Shown here: positions 40,349-47,681 of the stretch, in pieces
Numbering within the stretch: position 1 is the stretch's first letter
Layout of the letters: every line of letters starts with the position of its first letter
Origin: Actinomycetota bacterium
GTDB lineage: Bacteria > Actinomycetota > Actinomycetes > S36-B12
Length of the DNA stretch: 64,000 bases
Reading direction: 5' to 3'
Assembly (NCBI GenBank): GCA_016717115.1
Contig: JADKGE010000004.1
Span: forward strand, 62,001 to 126,000
The notes under the pieces: generated by a model
Database searches by the model: none
The model's input: the letters and a program-made list of their open reading frames with translations, nothing else
What the model was told of the DNA's origin: nothing
Program-made: the position numbers and the translations under genes

Positions 40349-43068
40349 ACCGGCACCACCTCCGCGAGCTCGGACTGGGTGAGATGGGCGGCCACCTGCG
40401 CGACTGCGGCCCCCGCGTGGAGGATCGAGTCGACGATGTCCTTTGCACCGGCCGCTGTGCCGGCGACGAAGACGCCGGGGATGTCGGTCTGCCCGGGCTC
40501 GATCTCGGCGTTGGGCTCGGCGACGTAGTAGTACTCGTCGAGGCCGAGAGGCTCACCGCCGAAGAGCCTCTCCACTTCTCGGTTCGGCTGGATGCCGACC
40601 GCCAGGACCACGAGGTCGTACTCCGCCTCGACGATCCCCCCACCGTTCTCGATGTCCTCGTACCGCAGGATGAGGTCGCCGTTGTCCTTCTCGGTCACCT
40701 TGGCGACACGGCCCTTGATGTAGGTGGCGCCCATGTCCTTGGCCTGCTCGTAGAACTCGTCATACCGCTTGCCCGCGGCGCGCATGTCCATGTAGTGCAT
40801 GGTGACGTCGGCCAGCGGAAGCGAGCCCATGATCAGCTGGTTCTGCTTGATCGAGTACATGCAGCAGAACTTCGAGCACAGCGGGTTGCCGGTCGTCTCG
40901 TCGCGCGAACCGGTGCAGGACACGTAGGCGATCCGGTCGGGGACCTTGCCGTCGCCAGGGCGCAGGATGGTGTTGAACGGACGTGTAGGAGCGAGCAGTC
41001 GATCCATCTGCATTCCGGTGATCACGTTCGGGTAGCGGCCGAAGCCGTACTCGGGCTTGAGATCGGCGGCGAAGAGCTTGTGGCCGGTCGAGATGACCAC
41101 GGCGCCGACCTCGAACTCGTGGAGCGCGTCCTTCGCGTCGAGCTTGATCGAGTCGGCGGGGCAGGCTTTCACGCACTCCTGGCACTCCGAGCAGACACCG
41201 CAATCGAGGCAGCCGCCGGCTCCGAAGAGGGCCTCCTCCTCGGTCATGGGCGGCTCGATCTCCGCGAAATCGGTGGGGGCGCTCGAGTGGACGCTGTGGG
41301 CTCGGACGGGTCCTCGGTGCGTGTGCCTGGTCTGCCGGGCCAGGACCTCGTCCCTGTCGACGACGCCCAGCGGGTCGTCGAACAGCGGGAAGCCGTCGAG
41401 CGGGCGGTCGTTCAGCCAGTTGTCGATCATGTACGCCGCCCGCCGACCGTGGCCGATGGCACGCGTGATGTCGGTGGCGCCGGACTCGACGTCACCGGCC
41501 GCGAACAGGTAGGGGTGGTCGCTCTGCAAGGTGATCGGATCGACCTTGATCCGGTGGCCCCGGGCCACGCCCGTCACGGCTTCGAAGGGCCGGTCGTCAG
41601 GCTCCATGCCGATGGCAGAAACGATGGCGCCGCACGGAATGACGAAGTCGCTGCCGAGGATGGGCTCCGGACGGCGTCGGCCGGAGGCGTCGGCCTCGCC
41701 GAGCTGCATGCGCTGGCACCGCAGGCCCGACACCGCGCCGGACTCGTCGCTGACGACGTTCACGGGGGCGACGAGGTAGTCGAAGTGCACGCCCTCCATC
41801 TCGGCCTCGTCGATCTCCGCGGTGTGCGCGGGCATCTCCTCGCGACCGCGTCGGTAAGCGACACGGACCTCGCTGGCCCCCAGGCGTCGCGCCGTGCGGG
41901 CCGCGTCCATGGCGACGTTGCCGCCGCCGACGACGACGACGGCCCTGCCGGTCAGGTCCGGCAGCTCGTCAAGGCTCACCTTGCGAAGGAAGTCCAGGCC
42001 CGTGAAGACGCCCGCCGCATCCTCACCGGGCACACCGAGCGCCATGGAGCGCGGGGTGCCGGTGGCCACGAGCACCGCGTCATAGCCCTGGTTCTTGAGT
42101 GCCTCGAGGTCGCGCACCGGGTGGCTGGTGACGATCTCCACGCCGAGGGCGGTCACGTTGGCGATGTCCTGCTCCACCACGTCGTGGGGCAGGCGGTAGG
42201 CCGGGATGGCATGGCGCAGGAAGCCGCCGGCGCGGGCCGCGGCCTCGAACATCCTCACCTGGTAGCCCAGCCGGGCCAGCTGCCAGGCGGCAGTGAGACC
42301 GGCGGGACCCGAGCCGACGATCGCGACGCTCTTGCCATTGGGCTCGGCGACCGTGATGCCCGGGCCGTCCTGCTCGGAGTAGTGCTTGTCGGCGACGTAG
42401 CGCTTGAGGCGCCGGATCGGGATCGTGCCCTCCAGCTTCGCGCGGGAGCAGTCCGTCTCGCACGGCGCGTAGCAGGCCCGCCCGAGGGTGCCGACCAGCG
42501 GCGTGGCGTCGAGGACCAGCTGGAAGGCCTCCTCGAACATGCCGCTGCGGATGAGTGACACATAGCCGTGCGCCTTGATCCCGGCCGGGCAGCTGTCGAT
42601 GCACGGCGACGTGCCGGCGCGCTCGATGACGGCCTTCTTCGGGACCGCCTGCGGGAAGGCGATGTAGGCGGCGTGGCGAGGCACGAGTTCGGCGTTGAAC
42701 TGGTCGGGAACGGCCACCGTGCAGGCGCGCTCGCAGTCCTGGCAGCCGGTACACGTGTTCCAGTCGATGTAGCGGGCCTTCTCCTTGACCGTGGCGTTGA
42801 AGGTGCCGTCAGCCGCGCGGCGGATCCCCTCCACCTCGCTGTAGGTCATCGTCGTGATGTTCGGATGGTTGATGGTCGACGACATCTTCGGGCCGGAGAT
42901 GCAGCTTGCGCAGTCGAGGGTGGGGAAGACCTTGCTGAGCAGGATCATGCGTCCGCCCACGCTGGCTTCCTTCTCGACGAGCAGGACCTTGTAGCCCATG
43001 TCGCCGAGCTTGATCGACGACTCCATGCCGGCGATCCCGCTGCCCACGACCATCACGTCGTACTTCAT
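40345..43068 (-). CDS. QmoA/HdrA-like flavoprotein with inserted GltD-type NADPH module
   Basis: 907 residues. 1-148: HdrA/QmoA N-half with FAD motif VVGSGIAGMESSIKLG, FPTLDCASCISGPKM and a 4Fe-4S site CTGCQDCERACTV (106-118). About 150-605: a GltD-like module with SPCIDSCPAGIKAHGY, GRACYAPCETDCSR, second FAD site VAIVGSGPAGLTAAWQL (248) and NADPH site VVVVGGGNVAMDAARTARRLG (377). 606-907: 4Fe-4S site CGVCSECQECVKACP, CSKFCCMYSIKQNQL and the QmoA C-terminus. Two flavins and NADPH binding in one chain suggest electron bifurcation or NADPH:quinone exchange. Related long HdrA proteins (HdrL-like) exist in anaerobes. Confidence 0.88.
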   Translation of the reverse strand: MKYDVMVVGSGIAGMESSIKLGDMGYKVLLVEKEASVGGRMILLSKVFPTLDCASCISGPKMSSTINHPNITTMTYSEVEGIRRAADGTFNATVKEKARYIDWNTCTGCQDCERACTVAVPDQFNAELVPRHAAYIAFPQAVPKKAVIERAGTSPCIDSCPAGIKAHGYVSLIRSGMFEEAFQLVLDATPLVGTLGRACYAPCETDCSRAKLEGTIPIRRLKRYVADKHYSEQDGPGITVAEPNGKSVAIVGSGPAGLTAAWQLARLGYQVRMFEAAARAGGFLRHAIPAYRLPHDVVEQDIANVTALGVEIVTSHPVRDLEALKNQGYDAVLVATGTPRSMALGVPGEDAAGVFTGLDFLRKVSLDELPDLTGRAVVVVGGGNVAMDAARTARRLGASEVRVAYRRGREEMPAHTAEIDEAEMEGVHFDYLVAPVNVVSDESGAVSGLRCQRMQLGEADASGRRRPEPILGSDFVIPCGAIVSAIGMEPDDRPFEAVTGVARGHRIKVDPITLQSDHPYLFAAGDVESGATDITRAIGHGRRAAYMIDNWLNDRPLDGFPLFDDPLGVVDRDEVLARQTRHTHRGPVRAHSVHSSAPTDFAEIEPPMTEEEALFGAGGCLDCGVCSECQECVKACPADSIKLDAKDALHEFEVGAVVISTGHKLFAADLKPEYGFGRYPNVITGMQMDRLLAPTRPFNTILRPGDGKVPDRIAYVSCTGSRDETTGNPLCSKFCCMYSIKQNQLIMGSLPLADVTMHYMDMRAAGKRYDEFYEQAKDMGATYIKGRVAKVTEKDNGDLILRYEDIENGGGIVEAEYDLVVLAVGIQPNREVERLFGGEPLGLDEYYYVAEPNAEIEPGQTDIPGVFVAGTAAGAKDIVDSILHAGAAVAQVAAHLTQSELAEVVPV

Positions 43069-43122
43069 CTGCTGCTCCTGGTTCGATTGCCCTGCCCTGG
43101 GCCCGCAAGGGCCGACGATCTG

Positions 43123-43602
43123 CTACACGAAGAGGTTGACGTTGGCCTCGTCTGCGTCCCCTAGGTAGCTGGCGACACCGCCGAACTCGAGGCCGTCGAT
43201 GAGCTCTTCCTCCTTGAGGCCCATGACGTCCATCGACATGGTGCACACCACGAACCGGATTCCCTGCTCGCGAGCGGAGTCGATGAGCTCGTTCAGCGAC
43301 ATGACGTTCTGCTGCTTCATGACCTTCTTGAACATCTTCGGACCGGCGCCTGCGAAGTTCATGTTCGACAGCTTCAGCTTGTCCGCGCCGCGCGGCATCA
43401 TCATGGCGAACGCCTTCTGCAGCCCGCTCTTGCCCGACGTGGCCTGCTTCTTCGGCTTGCGCAGGGCGTTGAGCCCCCAGAAGGTGAAGAACATGGTGAC
43501 GTCGTCGCCCATGGCGGCTGCGCCGTTGGCGATGATGAACGCGGCGAAGACCCTGTCGAAGTCCCCGCTGAACACGATGATGGTCTTCTTGCTGGTGTCC
43601 AC
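43123..43602 (-). CDS. dsrE2: DsrE2-like sulfur carrier
   Basis: 159 residues, DsrE/F/H-like fold. KTIIVFSGDFDRVFAAFIIANGAAAMG at the start, a TFWGLNALRKPK segment typical of DsrE2 proteins, and the candidate persulfide Cys in RFVVCTMSMDVMGL near residue 120. DsrE2 proteins occur with TusA and rhodanese and hold sulfane sulfur for transfer. Three genes from tusA in the same operon, it probably hands sulfur to the Hdr/Qmo-like complex. Soluble or membrane-associated. Confidence 0.85.
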   Translation of the reverse strand: MDTSKKTIIVFSGDFDRVFAAFIIANGAAAMGDDVTMFFTFWGLNALRKPKKQATSGKSGLQKAFAMMMPRGADKLKLSNMNFAGAGPKMFKKVMKQQNVMSLNELIDSAREQGIRFVVCTMSMDVMGLKEEELIDGLEFGGVASYLGDADEANVNLFV

Positions 43603-43629
43603 GATGTCGTGCCTCCTGTGAAAGCCTGG

Positions 43630-44064
43630 TCAGGCTGCGATGGTCCCGACGGGACCGAGCTCGGCGAGCACGTGCGAGAACTCGTTCATGTACTTCACGA
43701 AGGATTCGGCGCAGACCGAGCACACTGCGGCCATCTTCAGTCGTTGAGGCTCGATTCCCTTGGCGCGCAGCAGATCCTGAGCCTGTGAGGCGATGCGCGC
43801 CGTACGCTCCGAGCAGTCGGGAAGGTAGGCGCACTCGTCGCCATCGGAGGCGATGAACACACCGTCGATCCCGGCCTGCAGCGCGTGCACGATCCAGCTG
43901 GGCTTCAGGCCGCTGCTGCACGGCACCGCGATGGTCGAGACCGGCGCTGGGTAGTGCATGTGGCGGCTGCCGGCCAGGTCGATGCCGGGATCCGAGATGT
44001 TGTGGGTGGAGAACACGAGGATGCGCGGCTTGAACGCGCCTCCTTGTGGTGCTTCGAGAGACAT
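43630..44064 (-). CDS. MvhD-type hydrogenase iron-sulfur subunit
   Basis: 144 residues, MvhD/FlpD family. It matches the C-terminal domain of QmoB: VPCSSGLKPSWIVHALQAGIDGVFI, then SDGDECAYLPDCSERTARI and a final Cys pair CSVCAESF. The Cys set would hold a [2Fe-2S] cluster and carry electrons between HdrA and a partner oxidoreductase. No hydrogenase catalytic subunit is in the window, so the partner is probably the QmoA-GltD protein. It lies between tusA and dsrE2 with gaps of 5 and 27 bases. Confidence 0.88.
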   Translation of the reverse strand: MSLEAPQGGAFKPRILVFSTHNISDPGIDLAGSRHMHYPAPVSTIAVPCSSGLKPSWIVHALQAGIDGVFIASDGDECAYLPDCSERTARIASQAQDLLRAKGIEPQRLKMAAVCSVCAESFVKYMNEFSHVLAELGPVGTIAA

Positions 44065-44069
44065 GGTTC

Positions 44070-44330
44070 CTACTTCATCTTCTTCAGGAACAGGCGCAGG
44101 TAGCCGGCGTCATCGAAGGAGCCGAGGTAGTCGTGACCCATCTTCTTCGACCAGGCGGGGATGTCCTTGAGGGTGCCTGAGTCCGTCGCCATGACCTCCA
44201 TCACGCCGCCTACCGGGCAACCACCGATGGCCTTCTTCGCCGCGAGGATGGGTCCGGGGCACGATGTCCCGCGCGCGTCGACGACGAGGTCGACCTTCAG
44301 TTCCTTGAGTTCCTCAATCGCCGCGGTCAT
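44070..44330 (-). CDS. tusA: TusA-type sulfur carrier
   Basis: 86 residues. TusA signature: VVDARGTSCPGPILAAKKAI, where the Cys of the CPGP motif carries the persulfide. A second Cys in GGCPVGG and a C-terminal VMATDSGTLKDIPAW segment complete the fold. TusA proteins deliver sulfane sulfur from rhodanese or DsrE-type donors to oxidising complexes in sulfur oxidisers. It is the first gene of the ten-gene Hdr/Qmo-like operon, preceded by a CstR-type site 114 bases upstream. SD AAGGAGCG precedes the ATG. Confidence 0.93.
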   Translation of the reverse strand: MTAAIEELKELKVDLVVDARGTSCPGPILAAKKAIGGCPVGGVMEVMATDSGTLKDIPAWSKKMGHDYLGSFDDAGYLRLFLKKMK

Positions 44331-44443
44331 GGTCGCTCCTTCAGGTGAGGCGACGCGTGGTCATGCGCCGCTGGTGGATGGTGATCTTCGAGTTGAGGTG
44401 ATGGCGCGCTCGTCTTTCGGGCGACGTCCTCATACGTGCAAAA

Positions 44444-44459
44444 ATACCCCCGACGGTAT
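44444..44459. promoter_or_regulatory. CstR/CsoR-type operator, site 4 (imperfect)
   Basis: ATACCCCCGACGGTAT keeps both ATACC/GGTAT arms with a mismatched centre. It lies in the 227-base region between tusA and the DCC-family gene, 114 bases before the tusA start. Confidence 0.6.
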
Positions 44460-44473
44460 GGGCGATGTGCAGT

Positions 44474-44515
44474 CGAAAGTCCCACATGACGCACTTTCGG
44501 TGACTACTGCGTCAC
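44474..44515. repeat. Two adjacent inverted repeats upstream of tusA
   Basis: CGAAAGT (44474-44480) with ACTTTCG (44493-44499), and GTGAC (44500-44504) with GTCAC (44511-44515). They could form hairpins ending the DCC operon transcript or serve as operator elements for the tusA promoter. Which of the two cannot be told by eye. Confidence 0.4.
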
Positions 44516-44557
44516 ACTGAGACGAGCAAGAAACCCTGTACTTGCAAGGGTATTTGA

Positions 44558-44953
44558 CTACTCCACATCCTGCGGGGCAGGTTCGGCACGGCATGCGGAG
44601 GTCGCGCCGGGCAGCCGGTGGCGCTGACGGTAGATCGCGGGTCCTGCGGCCCGGAGAGCCTGTCGAATCCCGGGTGCGAGCATGAGGTAGCCGGCGTATC
44701 GATAGGGCGCTCGTGACATCCGCAGCAGCTCGGCCACAGCCAGCGGGCCGACCACGTGCGAGCCATCGAGCCGGACGAGAACGGGGCCCTCGAGGACCTC
44801 GGCTTGGGTGACGCCCAGCTCGTCGAGCCCGATCGACTGGTAGCTCGCCATGTCGACAGGAGGCGCGAAGCGCTGGCGCATGCGGTCGGTTCCCTGTTGG
44901 CAGACCCCGCAGTCGCCGTCGAACAGGAACAGCGGTGAAGTCAGGTTCGTCAT
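44558..44953 (-). CDS. DCC family thiol-disulfide oxidoreductase (DUF393)
   Basis: 131 residues. The DCC motif is present in full: LFLFDGDCGVCQQGTDRM near residue 15, followed by the predicted thioredoxin-like fold with LVRLDGSHVVGPLAVAELL. Family members are poorly characterised but carry a DxxCxxC active site that should exchange thiols. It lies ten bases after the zinc-ribbon gene and shares its CstR-type promoter, so it may participate in persulfide or disulfide relay. Confidence 0.8.
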   Translation of the reverse strand: MTNLTSPLFLFDGDCGVCQQGTDRMRQRFAPPVDMASYQSIGLDELGVTQAEVLEGPVLVRLDGSHVVGPLAVAELLRMSRAPYRYAGYLMLAPGIRQALRAAGPAIYRQRHRLPGATSACRAEPAPQDVE

Positions 44954-44963
44954 GGTGCGCCGA

Positions 44964-45806
44964 TCAGCCGGAGGGTGTGGAGGAGTGCTTGCGGCGCCGT
45001 TCGATGGCGCAGGCAGGACAGCCGCTGCGCTGTGTCCGCGAGTAGATCGTCGCGTTCCACCGATGCCCGCACGTGGCGCACAGCCACGGCCGGCGCGCGC
45101 TCGACTTGGCGCGGTACTCGCGTGGATCCCACCCGTCGGCCTCGGCGGCGACGGTGGGGTAGAGGTCCGCCAGCGTCGCACCGGGTTCGGGGCTCTTGCG
45201 TGCCCGGGCCCCGGCGCCATGGGCGCAGACGGGGCAGCCTGACCCCTTGACGCGGTTGGCGACCGTCGCCTCCCACTCGTGTCCCACCGGTCCCCGCCAG
45301 CGCACCTTCGCCTTGCTGCCGTGGGTGTAGTCGTCGGGGTCGAAGGGCGCCATCATCTCGGCCGCGAGTCCCGGGTGCGTCTCGGTGAGGGGATGGCGTT
45401 CCTGGGCGCTGCAAGTGGGGCAGGGACGGTGGCCGTTGGCGCGTGCCCTCACCTCGGCCGTCCACCGCGTCCTGCATTCGGCGCATGTCCAGGGCATCGG
45501 CACGCGCGAGCCCGAGCTGACGAGGGACGGATCCCAGCCTGTGGCCTCGGCTGCTACTTCGGGATGGAGGTCGGCCAGGGAGCGACCGTCGACGGGAACC
45601 TGGATGCGCGAGCACCACGGGCAGCCCTGCCCGGCGACCCTCTCGGCCACGGTCGCGCACCAGATGTGCCCGATCGGGCCGCGCCACCAGACCGGCTCGT
45701 CGCTGTCCGCAGCGAAAGCCGAGGGGTCGAACGGTGCGAGCATCTGGGCCGCGAGGTCGGGGTGCGTGACGGAAATCGGGGTGGCCGCGCGGTGAATCGT
45801 CATCAC
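44964..45806 (-). CDS. Multi-zinc-ribbon protein (DUF4379-like repeats)
   Basis: 280 residues arranged as four repeats of about 65-70, each ending in one or two CxxC pairs: QGCPWCSR, WTCAECRTRW with RPCPTCSAQ, SGCPVCAHG, and WLCATCGHRW with SGCPACAIE. The repeats share the pattern W(R)GP(I/V)GH.W...V..R...GCPxC, characteristic of DUF4379 treble-clef/zinc-ribbon repeats. It may bind nucleic acid or act as a thiol-rich sink. The CstR-type operator 20 bases upstream implies it belongs to the reactive-sulfur regulon, an odd companion for a zinc-ribbon protein. Confidence 0.8.
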   Translation of the reverse strand: MMTIHRAATPISVTHPDLAAQMLAPFDPSAFAADSDEPVWWRGPIGHIWCATVAERVAGQGCPWCSRIQVPVDGRSLADLHPEVAAEATGWDPSLVSSGSRVPMPWTCAECRTRWTAEVRARANGHRPCPTCSAQERHPLTETHPGLAAEMMAPFDPDDYTHGSKAKVRWRGPVGHEWEATVANRVKGSGCPVCAHGAGARARKSPEPGATLADLYPTVAAEADGWDPREYRAKSSARRPWLCATCGHRWNATIYSRTQRSGCPACAIERRRKHSSTPSG

Positions 45807-45826
45807 GTCCGCTCTCCCTCGCCGTC

Positions 45827-45842
45827 ATACCCCTAGGGGTAT
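45827..45842. promoter_or_regulatory. CstR/CsoR-type operator, site 5 (perfect palindrome)
   Basis: ATACCCCTAGGGGTAT, identical to site 2, 20 bases before the start of the zinc-ribbon gene on the minus strand. On that strand TATGAC at its downstream edge could be the -10 element, with the operator in the promoter spacer as at site 1. Confidence 0.8.
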
Positions 45843-45897
45843 TGTAACGCGAACGGGTACTGATGGTCGGTCACGGATCGACAGACAGCCGCTAGGG

Positions 45898-46143
45898 CTA
45901 CGCGGGAGCGGCGGCGCTGATGAGCGCGCGGACCTCGGCCACCTTGGGCACGCGACCAGAGGACACGACGGTCTCGTCGATGACGAGCGCGGGGGTGCTC
46001 ATCACTCCGTACCCCATGATCTCGGCGTAGTCCTCGACCTTCTCGATCCGCGCGTCGATGCCGAGTTCGGCGACGGCCTCCTTGGTGACCCGCTCGAGGT
46101 TCTTGCAGTTCGTGCAGCCGGGGCCGAGGACCTTGATGATCAT
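45898..46143 (-). CDS. Small thioredoxin-fold protein (redox-active disulfide protein 2 type)
   Basis: 81 residues. The active site is GPGCTNCKNLERV (CxxC near residue 10), and the cis-proline is in MSTPALVID near 50, as in the short thioredoxins often encoded next to DUF318 permeases. It lies 29 bases downstream of the permease gene. The pair may reduce or transport an oxyanion or organometal across the membrane; the partner is inferred from context. Confidence 0.85.
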   Translation of the reverse strand: MIIKVLGPGCTNCKNLERVTKEAVAELGIDARIEKVEDYAEIMGYGVMSTPALVIDETVVSSGRVPKVAEVRALISAAAPA

Positions 46144-46172
46144 GACCGTTCTCCTTGAGTTGGGTGTGATGC

Positions 46173-47225
46173 TCAGGCGAGCAGGTAGTTGAACAGGTAG
46201 CCGATCGCGACGATGCCCGTGCCGACGACGGCGATGAACAGGGCGAGGAGCTGCGGCTTGAGGACGCGGCGCAGCAGGATCATCTCGGGTAGCGACAGCG
46301 CGACGACAGCCATCATGAAGGCGAGGAGGGTGCCCATGGGCAGGCCCTTCTCGTAGAGGGCCTGCACCATCGGCATGATGCCGGCGGCGTTGGAGTACAG
46401 CGGGATCCCGATCGCGACGGCGATGAGGACGCCGAAGGTGCTGCCGGGGCCGGCGTAGGTGGTGAAGAAGTCGGTGGGGACCCAGCCGTGGATGACGGCT
46501 CCCAGGCCGATGCCGACCAAGAGGTAGGGCCAGATCTTGCGCAGGATGGTGGCGACTTCCTCGACGCCCATCTGGATGCGCTGGTCCATGGTGAGTCCGG
46601 CGGCGGGGTCGATGGCCTGGCCGCCCAGCCTGGTCTCGAAGACGAAGGGCTCCACCCAGCGCTCGGCATGCACTCGGCCGAGGATCCAGCCGGCGACGAT
46701 CGCGACGACAAGTCCTGCTGCGATGTAGACGATCGTGACCTTCAGACCGAAGAGGCTGAACAGCATGCCGATGGCGATCTCGTTCACCATCGGGCTGGCG
46801 ATGAGGAAGCTCATCGTGACCCCGAGCGGTACACCAGCAGCGACGAACCCGATGAACGCGGGAACGGCGCTGCACGAGCAGAAGGGGGTGATCACTCCCA
46901 GCGCGGCCGCCATGACGTTGCCGACGCCCTCGCGCTTGCCGCCGAGCAGTGCGCGGGTGCGCTCGACGCTCATGAACGACCGCAGGACGGTGACAACGAA
47001 GATGATGCCGATGAGCAGCAGGGTGATCTTGGCGGTGTCGTAGAGGAAGAAGTGGATCGTCTCGGTGACGCGGTCCGTGGAGTGCAGGCCCAGCGCTCCG
47101 TACAGGAGCCAGTCCCAGACATGCTCGTTCAGCCAGTACAGCCCGATCCAGGCGATCGCTGCTCCCGTGAGGGTGACCACCTGGCCGCGGCGGGTGCTGG
47201 GAACCCGATCGAGGACCTGACCCAT
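46173..47225 (-). CDS. DUF318/ArsP-type permease
   Basis: 350 residues, ten or so hydrophobic segments, UPF0718/ArsP family. Conserved features: GVITPFCSCSAVPAFIGFVAAGVP near residue 115 (the CSCS motif) and IPLYSNAAGIMPMVQALYEKG near 280. ArsP proteins efflux organoarsenicals, and related permeases are linked to metals and thiols. An ArsR regulator with a CxC pair is divergent from it, which supports a metalloid role. Start ATG 47225 (MGQVLDR); an ATG at 47231 is also possible. Confidence 0.85.
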   Translation of the reverse strand: MGQVLDRVPSTRRGQVVTLTGAAIAWIGLYWLNEHVWDWLLYGALGLHSTDRVTETIHFFLYDTAKITLLLIGIIFVVTVLRSFMSVERTRALLGGKREGVGNVMAAALGVITPFCSCSAVPAFIGFVAAGVPLGVTMSFLIASPMVNEIAIGMLFSLFGLKVTIVYIAAGLVVAIVAGWILGRVHAERWVEPFVFETRLGGQAIDPAAGLTMDQRIQMGVEEVATILRKIWPYLLVGIGLGAVIHGWVPTDFFTTYAGPGSTFGVLIAVAIGIPLYSNAAGIMPMVQALYEKGLPMGTLLAFMMAVVALSLPEMILLRRVLKPQLLALFIAVVGTGIVAIGYLFNYLLA

Positions 47226-47247
47226 GGCCATCCCTCCCCGCGACGAT

Positions 47248-47299
47248 CGTTCGATGAACGTCTAAGAGGAGTGTGGTCCACCTCTTTGACTTATGTCAA
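47248..47299. promoter_or_regulatory. Candidate ArsR operators in the permease-arsR divergent region
   Basis: Two palindromes lie in this 94-base divergent region: CGTTCGATGAACG (47248-47260) and TTGACTTATGTCAA (47286-47299, TTGAC-N4-GTCAA). The second is close to the imperfect inverted repeats bound by ArsR/SmtB regulators and lies just before the regulator's start. Confidence 0.55.
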
Positions 47300-47319
47300 T
47301 TTGGTGCCATCATGGGCGG

Positions 47320-47679
47320 GTGCCCAAGGCCCTGCCCGTGCTGCTCGACATCTCGCCGATCGACTTCACCCCGCTCGGCGCGACGTCGTCGCTCTCCGAA
47401 GCCGATGCCGTCGCCCTCGCCGTGCGACTCAAGGCCCTGGCCGACCCGACTCGGCTTCGACTGCTCGTCTACATCCTCGACCAGCCGGACCAGGACGCAT
47501 GCACCTGCGAACTGGCTCCGTTCGTCGGCCTGTCGGAGCCCACCGTGAGCCATCACTTCAAGACGCTCGAAGGCGCCGGGCTCGTAGCCAAGGAGCGTCG
47601 CGGGATGAGCGTGCACTATCGCGTCGTGCCTGAGGCGATCGACGCGATCGCCCGCGCCTTGCACCTCAGCGGCTGCTGA
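47320..47679 (+). CDS. ArsR family transcriptional regulator
   Basis: 119 residues. Winged helix with LKALADPTRLRLLVYILDQ, the recognition helix SEPTVSHHFKTLEGAGLV and wing KERRGMSVHYRV. A CxC pair (DACTCELAPF) sits at the start of the alpha-3 region, as in the arsenic/cadmium-sensing ArsR/CadC members. GTG 47320 is chosen; an ATG at 47293 gives nine more residues but overlaps the operator. It probably represses the divergent permease and releases on metalloid binding. The DapB-like gene starts two bases after its stop. Confidence 0.88.
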   Translation: MPKALPVLLDISPIDFTPLGATSSLSEADAVALAVRLKALADPTRLRLLVYILDQPDQDACTCELAPFVGLSEPTVSHHFKTLEGAGLVAKERRGMSVHYRVVPEAIDAIARALHLSGC

Positions 47680-47681
47680 CG

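Noticed and set aside
40384..42558. 724-residue plus-strand frame opposite the QmoA-GltD gene
   Set aside because: The minus strand has consistent FAD, NADPH and iron-sulfur motifs; the plus frame is compositionally a shadow without motifs.
35308..44330. Classical sHdr sulfur oxidation or Qmo-APS reductase operon
   Set aside because: There is no HdrB, no lipoate-binding protein and no aprAB or dsrAB in the window, so these known names do not fit without extra evidence from the rest of the genome.
44538..44553. GTACTTGCAAGGGTAT as a sixth CstR-type site
   Set aside because: Only one arm matches (GGGTAT); the other is GTAC and the centre TTGCAA differs. It lies inside or just beyond the end of the DCC operon and could be chance.
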